Assembly (NCBI GenBank): GCA_937957815.1
Contig: CALFXN010000036.1
Span: forward strand, 1-6,339
Direction: 5' to 3'
Source of the DNA: an uncultured Synergistales bacterium
GTDB lineage: Bacteria > Synergistota > Synergistia > Synergistales > Aminobacteriaceae
DNA length: 6,339 bases
Part shown: positions 1-5,786 of the stretch, in pieces
How positions within the stretch are numbered: position 1 is the first letter of the stretch
Layout: every line of letters begins with the position of its first letter
Notes under the pieces: generated by a model
Database searches by the model: none
What the model saw: only the letters and a program-made list of their open reading frames with translations
What the model was told of the DNA's origin: nothing
Translations under genes and position numbers: made by a program

Positions 1-2
1 GA

Positions 3-83
3 ATGTGCATGGACCTTTCAAAACGCATCCGATACGACACCGACGGAGAGATCGTGCCGGAGATGGATGACGAATGCCGATGA
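3..83 (+). CDS. C-terminal end of an unidentified upstream gene (partial)
   Basis: An open frame runs in from the left edge and ends at a TGA at 81-83. The visible tail is about 26 residues, charged and hydrophilic, and ends in MDDECR. About two thirds of its third codon positions are G or C, which fits coding use in this genome. The stop overlaps the beginning of the following HD-GYP gene: its TGA shares two bases with an in-frame ATG at 80-82 and lies ten bases inside the gene if that starts at 74. This kind of overlap suggests one operon with coupled translation. In-frame ATGs at 3 and 9 leave open that it is a tiny or spurious ORF. The tail is too short and featureless to assign a family. 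Confidence 0.45.
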   Translation: MCMDLSKRIRYDTDGEIVPEMDDECR

Positions 84-1372
84 TCGTGACTATCGATAAC
101 CTCAAACCCGGAATGGTTCTTGCGCGTCCTCTCATAGGGAGCGGTGTTCAGGTATTGCTTTCCGCCGGAACGGTTCTCGACGACAAGACGATCAGAAAGC
201 TCGCCCGAAGGGGGATCGAAGCCTGTTTCATCGCTCTCGACGGAGAGCCGATTTTCCCGGAAGTCTCTCTTCCCGTTACGGAATCCCTCGAACAGATCCG
301 GGAGAAGATGCGGAACATCTTCGATGCCGTCGCCTCGAATCGCGCGATCCGGAGAACGGCGATCCAGGAGATTCAGGAATTGATCCAGGAAATCATCGAC
401 GATGTCTGTTCCGATCCGAACGCGGTTCTCTGTGGTATCGGATCGATCGCGGAACACGACCACTACACGCTCGAGCATTCGGTCGGCGTCATGGTGGCAT
501 CGCTCGTGCTGGCGAAGCGCGCCGTCGAACGCGAGATTCTTCTTCTCGACGAAATCGATTACCGCAATCTCGGAGCTGGGGCACTCTTTCACGACATCGG
601 AAAGATGATGCTTTCGCTCGAAGTCCTCAACAAGCGAACTCCGCTGGACCCGAGGGAATGGGAACTGATCCGCAGACATCCTCTCGAAGGGCTCCGCATC
701 GTCCGTCAGTTCGACACGTTCCGTCCGATGTCGCGGGCGATCGTTCTGAACCACCATCAGCACTGGGACGGGAAAGGATACGGCGGATACGAGGGAAGGA
801 GGATCATGGGGGAGCGCATCCCCGCACTCGTCAGGGTCGTGTCGATCGCTGACAGCTACGACGCAATGGTGAGCAATCGTCCGTACCGCGAAGCATACCT
901 CCCGGCGGAGGCGGTGAGAATCGTCAGGGATGGCGCCGGAACCATGTTCGACCCCGGACTTGCGAATCTGATGGGAGATGTCGCCGTCTCCTATCCGTCG
1001 GGGAGCATTCTGGCCCTCGGGAGCGGGATTCTCGCCGCTGTGATCGAGGAGGACCGTACGATGAAAGACAAGCCGGTCTGCCTCATCCTGGCATCGTTCG
1101 TCGAAAGCGGGGAGGAACTTCTCGGTCGGGCCGTCGATCTCAGGAAGTCCCCGGAGGTCATCTGTTTCGGCGTGACGTCGATCGCGAATCTCAGGGGGCG
1201 GATGGAAAAACTCCTGCGCGACAAGACCCCCTGCGCCTTTCTGGATACAATCAGAAGGGAAAGCGGCGGGAGTCTTCCGCCGCTTCATGTTGTCTCGAAC
1301 TGGGAGGCGCTGCTTCAGAAGACCTTTCCGCCGGAGTTCCGCGCTCTCCTTACGATTCAAAATCTCCTCTAG
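74..1372 (+). CDS. HD-GYP domain protein, probable cyclic-di-GMP phosphodiesterase (GYG variant)
   Basis: This 432-residue soluble protein has no signal peptide or membrane segment. Residues about 4-55 match the small N-terminal domain often found before HD-GYP domains (L-K-P-G-M-V-L-A, then LLSAGTVL). Residues about 120-300 form the HD-GYP domain. Visible metal-site candidates are H135 (YTLEHS), H173/D174 (FHDIGK), H202 (HPLEG), H227/H228 and D260 (ADSYDA), followed by NRPYR at 268-272. The triad normally reading GYP reads GYG at 235-237, although the surrounding WDGKGY context is intact. Residues 307-345 (YPSGS, then DKPVC) resemble the segment commonly following this domain; 346-432 is unassigned. 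Known HD-GYP enzymes hydrolyse cyclic-di-GMP to pGpG or GMP in the cytoplasm; activity here is inferred from the retained metal ligands. The start at 74 has GGAG at 59-62; the ATG at 80, overlapping the upstream stop, is the alternative. The gene ends six bases from the convergent btuB stop. Confidence 0.9.
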   Translation: MPMIVTIDNLKPGMVLARPLIGSGVQVLLSAGTVLDDKTIRKLARRGIEACFIALDGEPIFPEVSLPVTESLEQIREKMRNIFDAVASNRAIRRTAIQEIQELIQEIIDDVCSDPNAVLCGIGSIAEHDHYTLEHSVGVMVASLVLAKRAVEREILLLDEIDYRNLGAGALFHDIGKMMLSLEVLNKRTPLDPREWELIRRHPLEGLRIVRQFDTFRPMSRAIVLNHHQHWDGKGYGGYEGRRIMGERIPALVRVVSIADSYDAMVSNRPYREAYLPAEAVRIVRDGAGTMFDPGLANLMGDVAVSYPSGSILALGSGILAAVIEEDRTMKDKPVCLILASFVESGEELLGRAVDLRKSPEVICFGVTSIANLRGRMEKLLRDKTPCAFLDTIRRESGGSLPPLHVVSNWEALLQKTFPPEFRALLTIQNLL

Positions 1373-1378
1373 AGATCC

Positions 1379-3283
1379 TCAGAACGCCATCGATACCGAC
1401 AGGACGAAGCTTCTCTCCGGGGAGAGATAGACCCGGTTGAGGGAAGTGAACTCGTACGGTTCGTCGAAAAGATTGAGACATGACAGTCTGACCCTGTAGT
1501 TGTTTCCGGCTTTGTTCCGCGGCGATGTCCATTCGACATACAGATCGGTGAGGAAGGATGAACCATCGTCGCCGGTCGTGCTGTACGGGCGGTCGTCGAT
1601 GTAGCGCAGGGCGAGTTCCGCGGACCAGGGATTCCGGTCGTACCGCAGCGATCCCTGCATCGTCCACTCCGGCGTACGCAGCGAACGACGCCACTCCGCG
1701 CCGGAACTGCTCCGTTCCTCGGCGCGCATCCACGTTCCGGAAAGGCGCGCCGAAAATGGGCCGTCGAGTGTCCATGAACGTTCCGTCTCGATTCCGAAGG
1801 ACCGGAATTCCGCGATGTTGGCGTACGTACCTTCGTATGTCACTGGGTCCGACACGAAAACGATCTTGTCGTCCATGAACATCGCGAAGACTCCGATCTG
1901 CCAGCTTCCGAGCCCGTCCTTGCCCCGGACGCCGGCGTCGTAACTCCAGCCCTTTTCGGGTTTCAGATTGGGGTTGCCCTTCACGAGCCACATCGTGTTC
2001 GTCGTGTAGAGCTCGTAGAAGCTCGGCATCGCGAAGAAGCGTCCCGCGGACAGGTACCACGTCTGTCCGCCAGGTGTCTGATACTCGACACTGAGCTTCG
2101 GCATCAGCTCTCTGTGGTTTTCCGCATCCTCCTGATCCCAGTATTCGTATCGCACTCCCGCGTTGACGAGGATGTCCCCCGCGGGAAGCGACACCTCGAG
2201 GTAGGGAGCGACGTTGCTGCGCGAATGGTCCTTTTCGTTCTCGGCGAGCTCTTCGCGGAAGGTCGTCCACTCCTTTCTGTAGAAAAGACCTCCGACGGCA
2301 CGGGCCCGGCCTATCATGAACGGAGCGTAGATGTCGGTCGTCAGGCTCCGGTCGTCATACGAGCATCCGGCGATATGAGGGTATTCCCGTTTCTGGGTAT
2401 CGTACCCGAGCAGCGCGTGAATGCGTTCGCCCGAGTAGGAGAGGGCATAGCGCGAGTACGTCTTTTCCTCTTTGTTGACGACTGCGGTGTAGGGAGGGGT
2501 GTAGGTCGGCGAAGACGCGTCCTCGAAGATGTTCGTGTAGCTTCCGGCCTCGGCCCTGAAGGACCACGCTCCTCGCGAAATCGTGATGCCGCCGGCGTCG
2601 CCCTCGTAACTGTCCGAATAGTAGAGTTTGCCGCCCTCGTCGGTTGTCCTGTAGATCCGGCGGCGTCCCTCCTCGGTCCTTTCCGCGTAGGCGTTGAGGC
2701 GGAACAGGTCGTTCGATGCGGCGGCGGTCGCCGCGTACCGTCTGAGACCGTCGGGCCCCGCCTCGATGGTGACGCGGCCGCCGCGCGAGTCTCCCTTTTG
2801 CGTGATGACGTTGATGACCCCTGCGGCCGCGAGGGAACCGTACATCGCGGAGGAGGCCCCCTTGACGACTTCGATGCGTTCGACGCTTTCGGCGGATATT
2901 GAGTGGAGGTCGATCGCCGCTCCACCCGCGATGTGCGAAGAGCGGTAGAAGGGAATACCGTCGACGAGAACGAGCATCTGGGTCGTGAGCCCCCGCACCG
3001 TCACCTCTGCGTCCTGCGCCCACCCCATCCGGTTCGACTGGTTGATTCCCGGAACCCGCGAGACGAGGATGTCGGCGACAGTTCGCGCGCCCGTAGCCGC
3101 GATATCGGCGCTCGTGATGACGTAGACCGGACTCGCGATCTCGTCGATCGACCCCGCGATCCTGCTTCCCGTGACGACGACTTCGGGGAGCGACACGACG
3201 CCCGGGGCCGCAGAAAGTGCGGGACATGCGGCGAATACGGACAGGAACGCCGCGAACGTGAAAAAAGGCAGACGCTGGTTCAT
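1379..3283 (-). CDS. btuB: TonB-dependent outer-membrane cobalamin receptor BtuB
   Basis: This 634-residue protein is close in length to E. coli BtuB (614). Residues 1-25 form a Sec signal peptide with a likely cleavage after ALSA. A TonB-box-like stretch, LPEVVVTGSR, lies at 32-41. The plug domain spans about 43-164, with VTVRGL at 94-99, LVDGIP at 106-111, ERIEVVKG at 135-142, the Y-G-S turn at 148-150 and GVINVIT at 155-161. The rest is a beta-barrel of alternating aromatic strands that ends in a terminal Phe, as outer-membrane proteins do. It would carry corrinoid across the outer membrane with TonB energy. Start choice: the frame stays open upstream to 3544, but only the ATG at 3283 has a strong ribosome binding site (GGGAGGGAG, six bases away) and begins a signal peptide. 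The upstream extension is the riboswitch leader read as protein. Substrate is assigned from the B12 riboswitch in its own leader and the neighbouring btuFCD genes; receptor sequence alone would not separate corrinoid from siderophore. Confidence 0.9.
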   Translation of the reverse strand: MNQRLPFFTFAAFLSVFAACPALSAAPGVVSLPEVVVTGSRIAGSIDEIASPVYVITSADIAATGARTVADILVSRVPGINQSNRMGWAQDAEVTVRGLTTQMLVLVDGIPFYRSSHIAGGAAIDLHSISAESVERIEVVKGASSAMYGSLAAAGVINVITQKGDSRGGRVTIEAGPDGLRRYAATAAASNDLFRLNAYAERTEEGRRRIYRTTDEGGKLYYSDSYEGDAGGITISRGAWSFRAEAGSYTNIFEDASSPTYTPPYTAVVNKEEKTYSRYALSYSGERIHALLGYDTQKREYPHIAGCSYDDRSLTTDIYAPFMIGRARAVGGLFYRKEWTTFREELAENEKDHSRSNVAPYLEVSLPAGDILVNAGVRYEYWDQEDAENHRELMPKLSVEYQTPGGQTWYLSAGRFFAMPSFYELYTTNTMWLVKGNPNLKPEKGWSYDAGVRGKDGLGSWQIGVFAMFMDDKIVFVSDPVTYEGTYANIAEFRSFGIETERSWTLDGPFSARLSGTWMRAEERSSSGAEWRRSLRTPEWTMQGSLRYDRNPWSAELALRYIDDRPYSTTGDDGSSFLTDLYVEWTSPRNKAGNNYRVRLSCLNLFDEPYEFTSLNRVYLSPERSFVLSVSMAF

Positions 3284-3300
3284 ACGAAACTCCCTCCCTG
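3284..3300 (-). promoter_or_regulatory. btuB ribosome binding site
   Basis: Read on the minus strand, CAGGGAGGGAG sits about six bases before the ATG at 3283, a strong Shine-Dalgarno match that decides the start of btuB. Its first five bases (CAGGG) can pair with CCCTG at the 3' foot of the terminator-like hairpin, so access to this site may depend on how the leader folds. Confidence 0.8.
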
Positions 3301-3310
3301 GAAAATGACA

Positions 3311-3343
3311 GGGGGGAAGCCTGCATGCAACAGGCTCCCCCCC
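3311..3343 (-). terminator. Riboswitch-controlled terminator-like hairpin in the btuB leader
   Basis: The minus-strand transcript has a run of seven G followed by AGCCUG. This pairs over 13 positions, with one G-U wobble, to CAGGCUU followed by six C, around a seven-base loop. The two arms are 3331-3343 and 3311-3323. The sequence after it, UGUCAUUUUC, has only four consecutive U and these do not start directly at the stem, so it is a strong hairpin with an imperfect U-tract. Its position between the riboswitch aptamer and the btuB ribosome binding site makes it the expected expression platform. Transcription termination is the likeliest mode; acting through ribosome access is the alternative. 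Confidence 0.75.
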
Positions 3344-3345
3344 TC

Positions 3346-3364
3346 TATATGGACATCCCATATA
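3346..3364 (-). repeat. Perfect 7-bp inverted repeat in the btuB leader
   Basis: TATATGG (3346-3352) and CCATATA (3358-3364) are exact reverse complements separated by five bases. The repeat begins only two bases from the terminator-like hairpin. In RNA it forms a small hairpin directly before the terminator stem, so it could stack on it or be part of the switch. As DNA it could also be an operator for a dimeric regulator. Nothing in the sequence decides between these. Confidence 0.5.
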
Positions 3365-3385
3365 CAACGGGTTCCACGCTGCCGT

Positions 3386-3399
3386 CGCGCCCTCGCGCG
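3386..3399 (-). repeat. Short GC hairpin between riboswitch and terminator
   Basis: CGCGC and GCGCG flank a four-base spacer, giving a stable five-pair stem with a tetraloop in the btuB leader RNA. It lies just 3' of the aptamer P1 stem. In cobalamin riboswitches a hairpin after the aptamer often makes a loop-loop contact with the core; whether this one does cannot be told here. Confidence 0.4.
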
Positions 3400-3414
3400 C
3401 AGTACAGACTCCCA

Positions 3415-3550
3415 TGTCCGGCCGGTCTCCTGGCTTCCGTTCCGCCTCCTCCGCGCCTTCCCGACCGAAGTCGGTGACGTTATGCGGATTCGTCCCGGAT
3501 ACAGTGGCGGGGCCGCTCCAGCGTTTCACTGGATTCCCGAGCACCGGACA
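3415..3550 (-). ncRNA. Cobalamin (adenosylcobalamin-type) riboswitch
   Basis: Read on the minus strand this region has the conserved cobalamin aptamer parts in order. A closing stem P1 pairs UGUCCGG (3544-3550) with CCGGACA (3415-3421). Next come GGUGC, then GGGAAUCCAGUGAAA with its returning CUGG. The core GGCCCCGCCACUGU, followed by the CCGGGACGA turn, lies within 3490-3514. A GGGAAGGCG element follows, and the B12 box AGCCAGGAGACCGGC covers 3421-3435. Members of this class bind coenzyme B12 and lower expression of downstream uptake or synthesis genes. Here the only gene downstream on this strand is the TonB-dependent receptor. All core elements appear intact, so it is probably functional. 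Confidence 0.96.
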
Positions 3551-3554
3551 CGCG

Positions 3555-3560
3555 TATGAT
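3555..3560 (+). promoter_or_regulatory. Possible -10 element for btuFCD
   Basis: TATGAT matches the sigma-70 -10 consensus at five of six positions and lies about 70 bases before the btuF start. No convincing -35 hexamer is found at 15-19 bases upstream, so the assignment is weak. If real, the btuF transcript would begin near 3567 with a leader of about 65 bases, too short for a riboswitch. Confidence 0.22.
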
Positions 3561-3571
3561 ATTCTTTTCGT

Positions 3572-3601
3572 ATTCTATCCGTTTTACCGACGCCCCGTCA
3601 A
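3572..3601 (-). promoter_or_regulatory. Sigma-70-type promoter for the riboswitch-btuB transcript
   Basis: On the minus strand TTGACG (3596-3601) and TAGAAT (3572-3577) each match the -35 and -10 consensus at five of six positions, with an 18-base spacer. The predicted start near 3565 lies about 15 bases before the riboswitch P1 stem, where it should be. The leader to the btuB start would be about 280 bases. The element overlaps the 5' leader of the divergent btuF gene. Confidence 0.6.
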
Positions 3602-3620
3602 TCCGACGGATGCATACCGA

Positions 3621-3625
3621 AGGAG
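3621..3625 (+). promoter_or_regulatory. btuF ribosome binding site
   Basis: AGGAG stands five bases before the ATG at 3631. It supports that start over the in-frame ATGs at 3556 and 3610, which lack a good site and would put extra residues ahead of the signal peptide. Confidence 0.75.
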
Positions 3626-3630
3626 ACCGC

Positions 3631-4767
3631 ATGAACCGGAAAAGGATCATCTTCTTGCTGGCGTGTGTATTCTCTCTCACTGTCTGTCTTCCGGAGGCGG
3701 CACGTACAGAATGTCGTGCCGTACCGTTTGCGAAAGCCCGGAACGTCGGGATCGAAAAGGGCGGCTCGTGGACGCGGCTTCGGGTCCGCAACCCGATTCC
3801 TGGCGCTTCGGAGGAGAACGTCTATATCCTCGTTTCGCGGGATGTTCCGCTTCCTCCCGATATCCCGTCCGGGCGCGTGATTCGCGTTCCCGTGAGAACG
3901 TACTGCAACATGTCCACGACACTCATTCCGTTCCTCGAGGCGATGGACGGCCTTCGCGGACTTCGCGGGCAGGGGGGACGCGCGTACGTTTTCACGAAAG
4001 CCCTCGACGCGGCAGTCGTCGCGGATCTCGGCCCCGGAAACGCGCCCGACCCGGAACGGATCCTATCCCTGGCCCCGGAAATCGTATTCGCGTACGCGAG
4101 CACTCCCGACGAACTCGAAACAATACGCAGGCTCGAGTCGTTGGGCCTCTCGGTCATGTCGGTTACGGAATTTGCGGAGGAACATCCGCTTGGGCGCGCC
4201 GAATGGATCCGCGTCTTCGGCCTCCTGTTCGGCAGGACCGGGGAGGCCGAAGAACTCTACCGGAGTATCAGAACCTCGTACGAGTCGCTTGCCTCCCGCG
4301 CGGCCGCGCTGTCCGCGAGACCGGGCGTCCTCGTGAACGATTCCTTCAACGGTGTCTGGTACGTCCCGGGGGGGATGAGCTGGCCCGCCATTCTGATCCG
4401 GGATGCGGGCGGCGATTATCTTCTCGATACGACCGACCGGACCTGGAGCGCTCCGGTCGACTTCGAAACGATCGCCGCGATCGCAGCGAAGGCGGATTTC
4501 TGGCTGAATCCCGGCGTGTGGAAAACCCTCGATGACGGAGTCCTTCAGGATCCGAGGTATCGCTCGTTTCGTCCATTTCGGGAAGGAAACGTCTACAACA
4601 ACAACGCGCGGACGACTCCGGCGGGAGGATCGGATTTCCACGAGAGCGGGGCGCTCCGCCCGGATCTGATTCTCGCGGACCTGATCGCGATCCTCCACCC
4701 GAACCTTCTCCCCGCTCACCGCCTGTATTACTACAGGAAGCTCGAATGGAAGTCAGGAGCGCGGTGA
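3631..4767 (+). CDS. btuF: Periplasmic cobalamin-type ABC substrate-binding protein BtuF
   Basis: This 378-residue exported protein begins MNRKR followed by a hydrophobic stretch, a Sec signal. LLAC at 9-12 resembles a lipobox but leaves a very short hydrophobic core, so lipoprotein status is open. Residues about 30-80 form an N-terminal extension with the pattern RVRNPIPG then YILV. From about 81 the Fe3+/B12 periplasmic-binding fold (Peripla_BP_2-like) begins with RVIRVPVRTYCNMSTT. Later landmarks are the DPERILSLAPEIVF strand, EHPLGRAEW at 184-192, and a C-terminal block VYNNNAR, GGSDFHESG, RPDLILADLIAILHP, YYRKLEW. From memory these landmarks mark a subfamily seen with corrinoid and iron-complex importers in Bacteroidetes and other anaerobes; the length fits that group and exceeds E. 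coli BtuF. It would capture corrinoid delivered by BtuB and hand it to BtuC. The stop shares its last A with the btuC ATG. Corrinoid specificity is inferred from the adjacent riboswitch; haem or siderophore is the alternative. Confidence 0.85.
   Translation: MNRKRIIFLLACVFSLTVCLPEAARTECRAVPFAKARNVGIEKGGSWTRLRVRNPIPGASEENVYILVSRDVPLPPDIPSGRVIRVPVRTYCNMSTTLIPFLEAMDGLRGLRGQGGRAYVFTKALDAAVVADLGPGNAPDPERILSLAPEIVFAYASTPDELETIRRLESLGLSVMSVTEFAEEHPLGRAEWIRVFGLLFGRTGEAEELYRSIRTSYESLASRAAALSARPGVLVNDSFNGVWYVPGGMSWPAILIRDAGGDYLLDTTDRTWSAPVDFETIAAIAAKADFWLNPGVWKTLDDGVLQDPRYRSFRPFREGNVYNNNARTTPAGGSDFHESGALRPDLILADLIAILHPNLLPAHRLYYYRKLEWKSGAR
4755..4759 (+). promoter_or_regulatory. btuC ribosome binding site
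   Basis: AGGAG lies inside the end of btuF, seven bases before the ATG at 4767. This spacing favours 4767 over the in-frame ATG at 4746 and the GTG at 4764. Confidence 0.65.
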
Positions 4768-5786
4768 TGCGCGCAAGGAGCAATCCCTCGTTCTTCTTCC
4801 TCGTTGCGGCGGTCGGTCTGTTCATTCTCGAACTCGCTTGGGGAACGTCGGTCATTCCGTTCGGGGATGTCGTCGCCGCCCTGACGGGGGGCATCCCGTC
4901 AGAGTCCGGGACGGCCCGGATCGTTCTCGACGTGCGCCTGCCCCGCGCGGTGTCCGCGTTACTCTGCGGCGCGGCGCTTTCGGTAAGCGGCATCCTGATG
5001 CAGACACTCTTCCGGAATCCGCTTGCTGGACCGGATGTCCTCGGGGTCACTTCGGGCGCGAGCCTCGGAGTCGCCCTCTGGATTCTCGGCGCGAAGACGT
5101 TTGCGGGATTCGGGATATCGTCGTTTCAACATCTCGGGCTCGGCGGGGCGGCCGTTCTCGGTGCGCTCGTATCGACGGGAATCGTTCTTGCGGCGTCGCG
5201 GCACGTCGATGACGGCACGGGACTTCTCGTGTTCGGAGTCATGTTCGGGTTTGCCGTCAGCGCCTTCGTGAGCGTTCTCCTGAACTGGGCTCTCCCGGAC
5301 CAGGTGCAGCGGTACGTCGCATGGGGGTTCGGCAGTTTCGCCTCGTCGGGCTGGGAACGCGTCCGGTGGCTCGGAGCGGTCATGCTCGTCGCGCTGGCCG
5401 CGTCGATCCTCCTGATGAAGCCGTGCAACGCGTTCCTCCTCGGCGAGACGTATGCCGCGAGTCTCGGGGTGAATGTCCGTTTCGTCCGGTTTGCGGTCAT
5501 CTGCGTGGCGTCGGTTCTTGCGGGACTGACCACGGCGCTGAGCGGCCCCGTGGCGTTCATAGGCGTCGCGGCGCCGCACATGTGCCGGATGATCGCCGCG
5601 TCGACCGATCACAGGACCATCCTCCCGCTCGGGATCGTCGCAGGAGGCGTCGTCGCGCTTCTCGCGGATCTCGGCACCCGTCTCGGGGGCGTTACGGTGA
5701 TCCCGCTGAACGTCGTGACGTCGCTTATCGGCGCGCCGTTCGTCATCTGGCTCATCCTCGCCGGAGGGAGGCGCGGACGCCGGTGA
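4767..5786 (+). CDS. btuC: Cobalamin-type ABC transporter permease BtuC (FecCD family)
   Basis: This 339-residue inner-membrane protein has about ten hydrophobic segments, as usual for the BtuC/FecCD/FhuB permease family (about 320-350 residues). The first segment is at about 9-25. Family landmarks are RLPRAVSALLCGAALSVSG starting at 57, the QTLFRNPLAGPD block from 79 and LGVTSGASLG from 92. LSGPVAFIGVAAPHMCR at 258-274 includes the cytoplasmic coupling region. A C-terminal ADLGTRLGG...IPLNVVTSLIGAPF segment follows. Two copies would form the translocation channel with two BtuD ATPases. The chosen ATG overlaps the btuF TGA by one base and has its own AGGAG; starting at 4746 would add seven polar residues. 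Its own TGA overlaps the GTG start of btuD, so the three genes look translationally coupled. Family membership is near certain; the corrinoid substrate rests on context. Confidence 0.92.
   Translation: MRARSNPSFFFLVAAVGLFILELAWGTSVIPFGDVVAALTGGIPSESGTARIVLDVRLPRAVSALLCGAALSVSGILMQTLFRNPLAGPDVLGVTSGASLGVALWILGAKTFAGFGISSFQHLGLGGAAVLGALVSTGIVLAASRHVDDGTGLLVFGVMFGFAVSAFVSVLLNWALPDQVQRYVAWGFGSFASSGWERVRWLGAVMLVALAASILLMKPCNAFLLGETYAASLGVNVRFVRFAVICVASVLAGLTTALSGPVAFIGVAAPHMCRMIAASTDHRTILPLGIVAGGVVALLADLGTRLGGVTVIPLNVVTSLIGAPFVIWLILAGGRRGRR

Noticed and set aside
1412..1427. Inverted repeat TCTCTCC/GGAGAGA near the 3' end of btuB as a bidirectional terminator
   Set aside because: It encodes part of the conserved last barrel strands, has almost no loop, and is not followed by a T-run on either strand.
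2114..2902. Long plus-strand open frame (262 codons) opposite btuB
   Set aside because: It lies wholly inside the well-supported receptor gene, has no recognisable motif, and its Arg/Val/Gly-rich translation is what GC-rich coding DNA gives when read on the other strand.
3284..3544. N-terminal extension of btuB up to 3544
   Set aside because: The extra 87 residues are the riboswitch and terminator leader translated. The ATG at 3283 has the strong ribosome binding site and the signal peptide.
3414..4535. Plus-strand open frame of 373 codons across the riboswitch and most of btuF
   Set aside because: It begins in the riboswitch complement and continues in a shifted frame through btuF. The Arg- and Ser-rich translation has no domain features, while the btuF frame matches a known family throughout.
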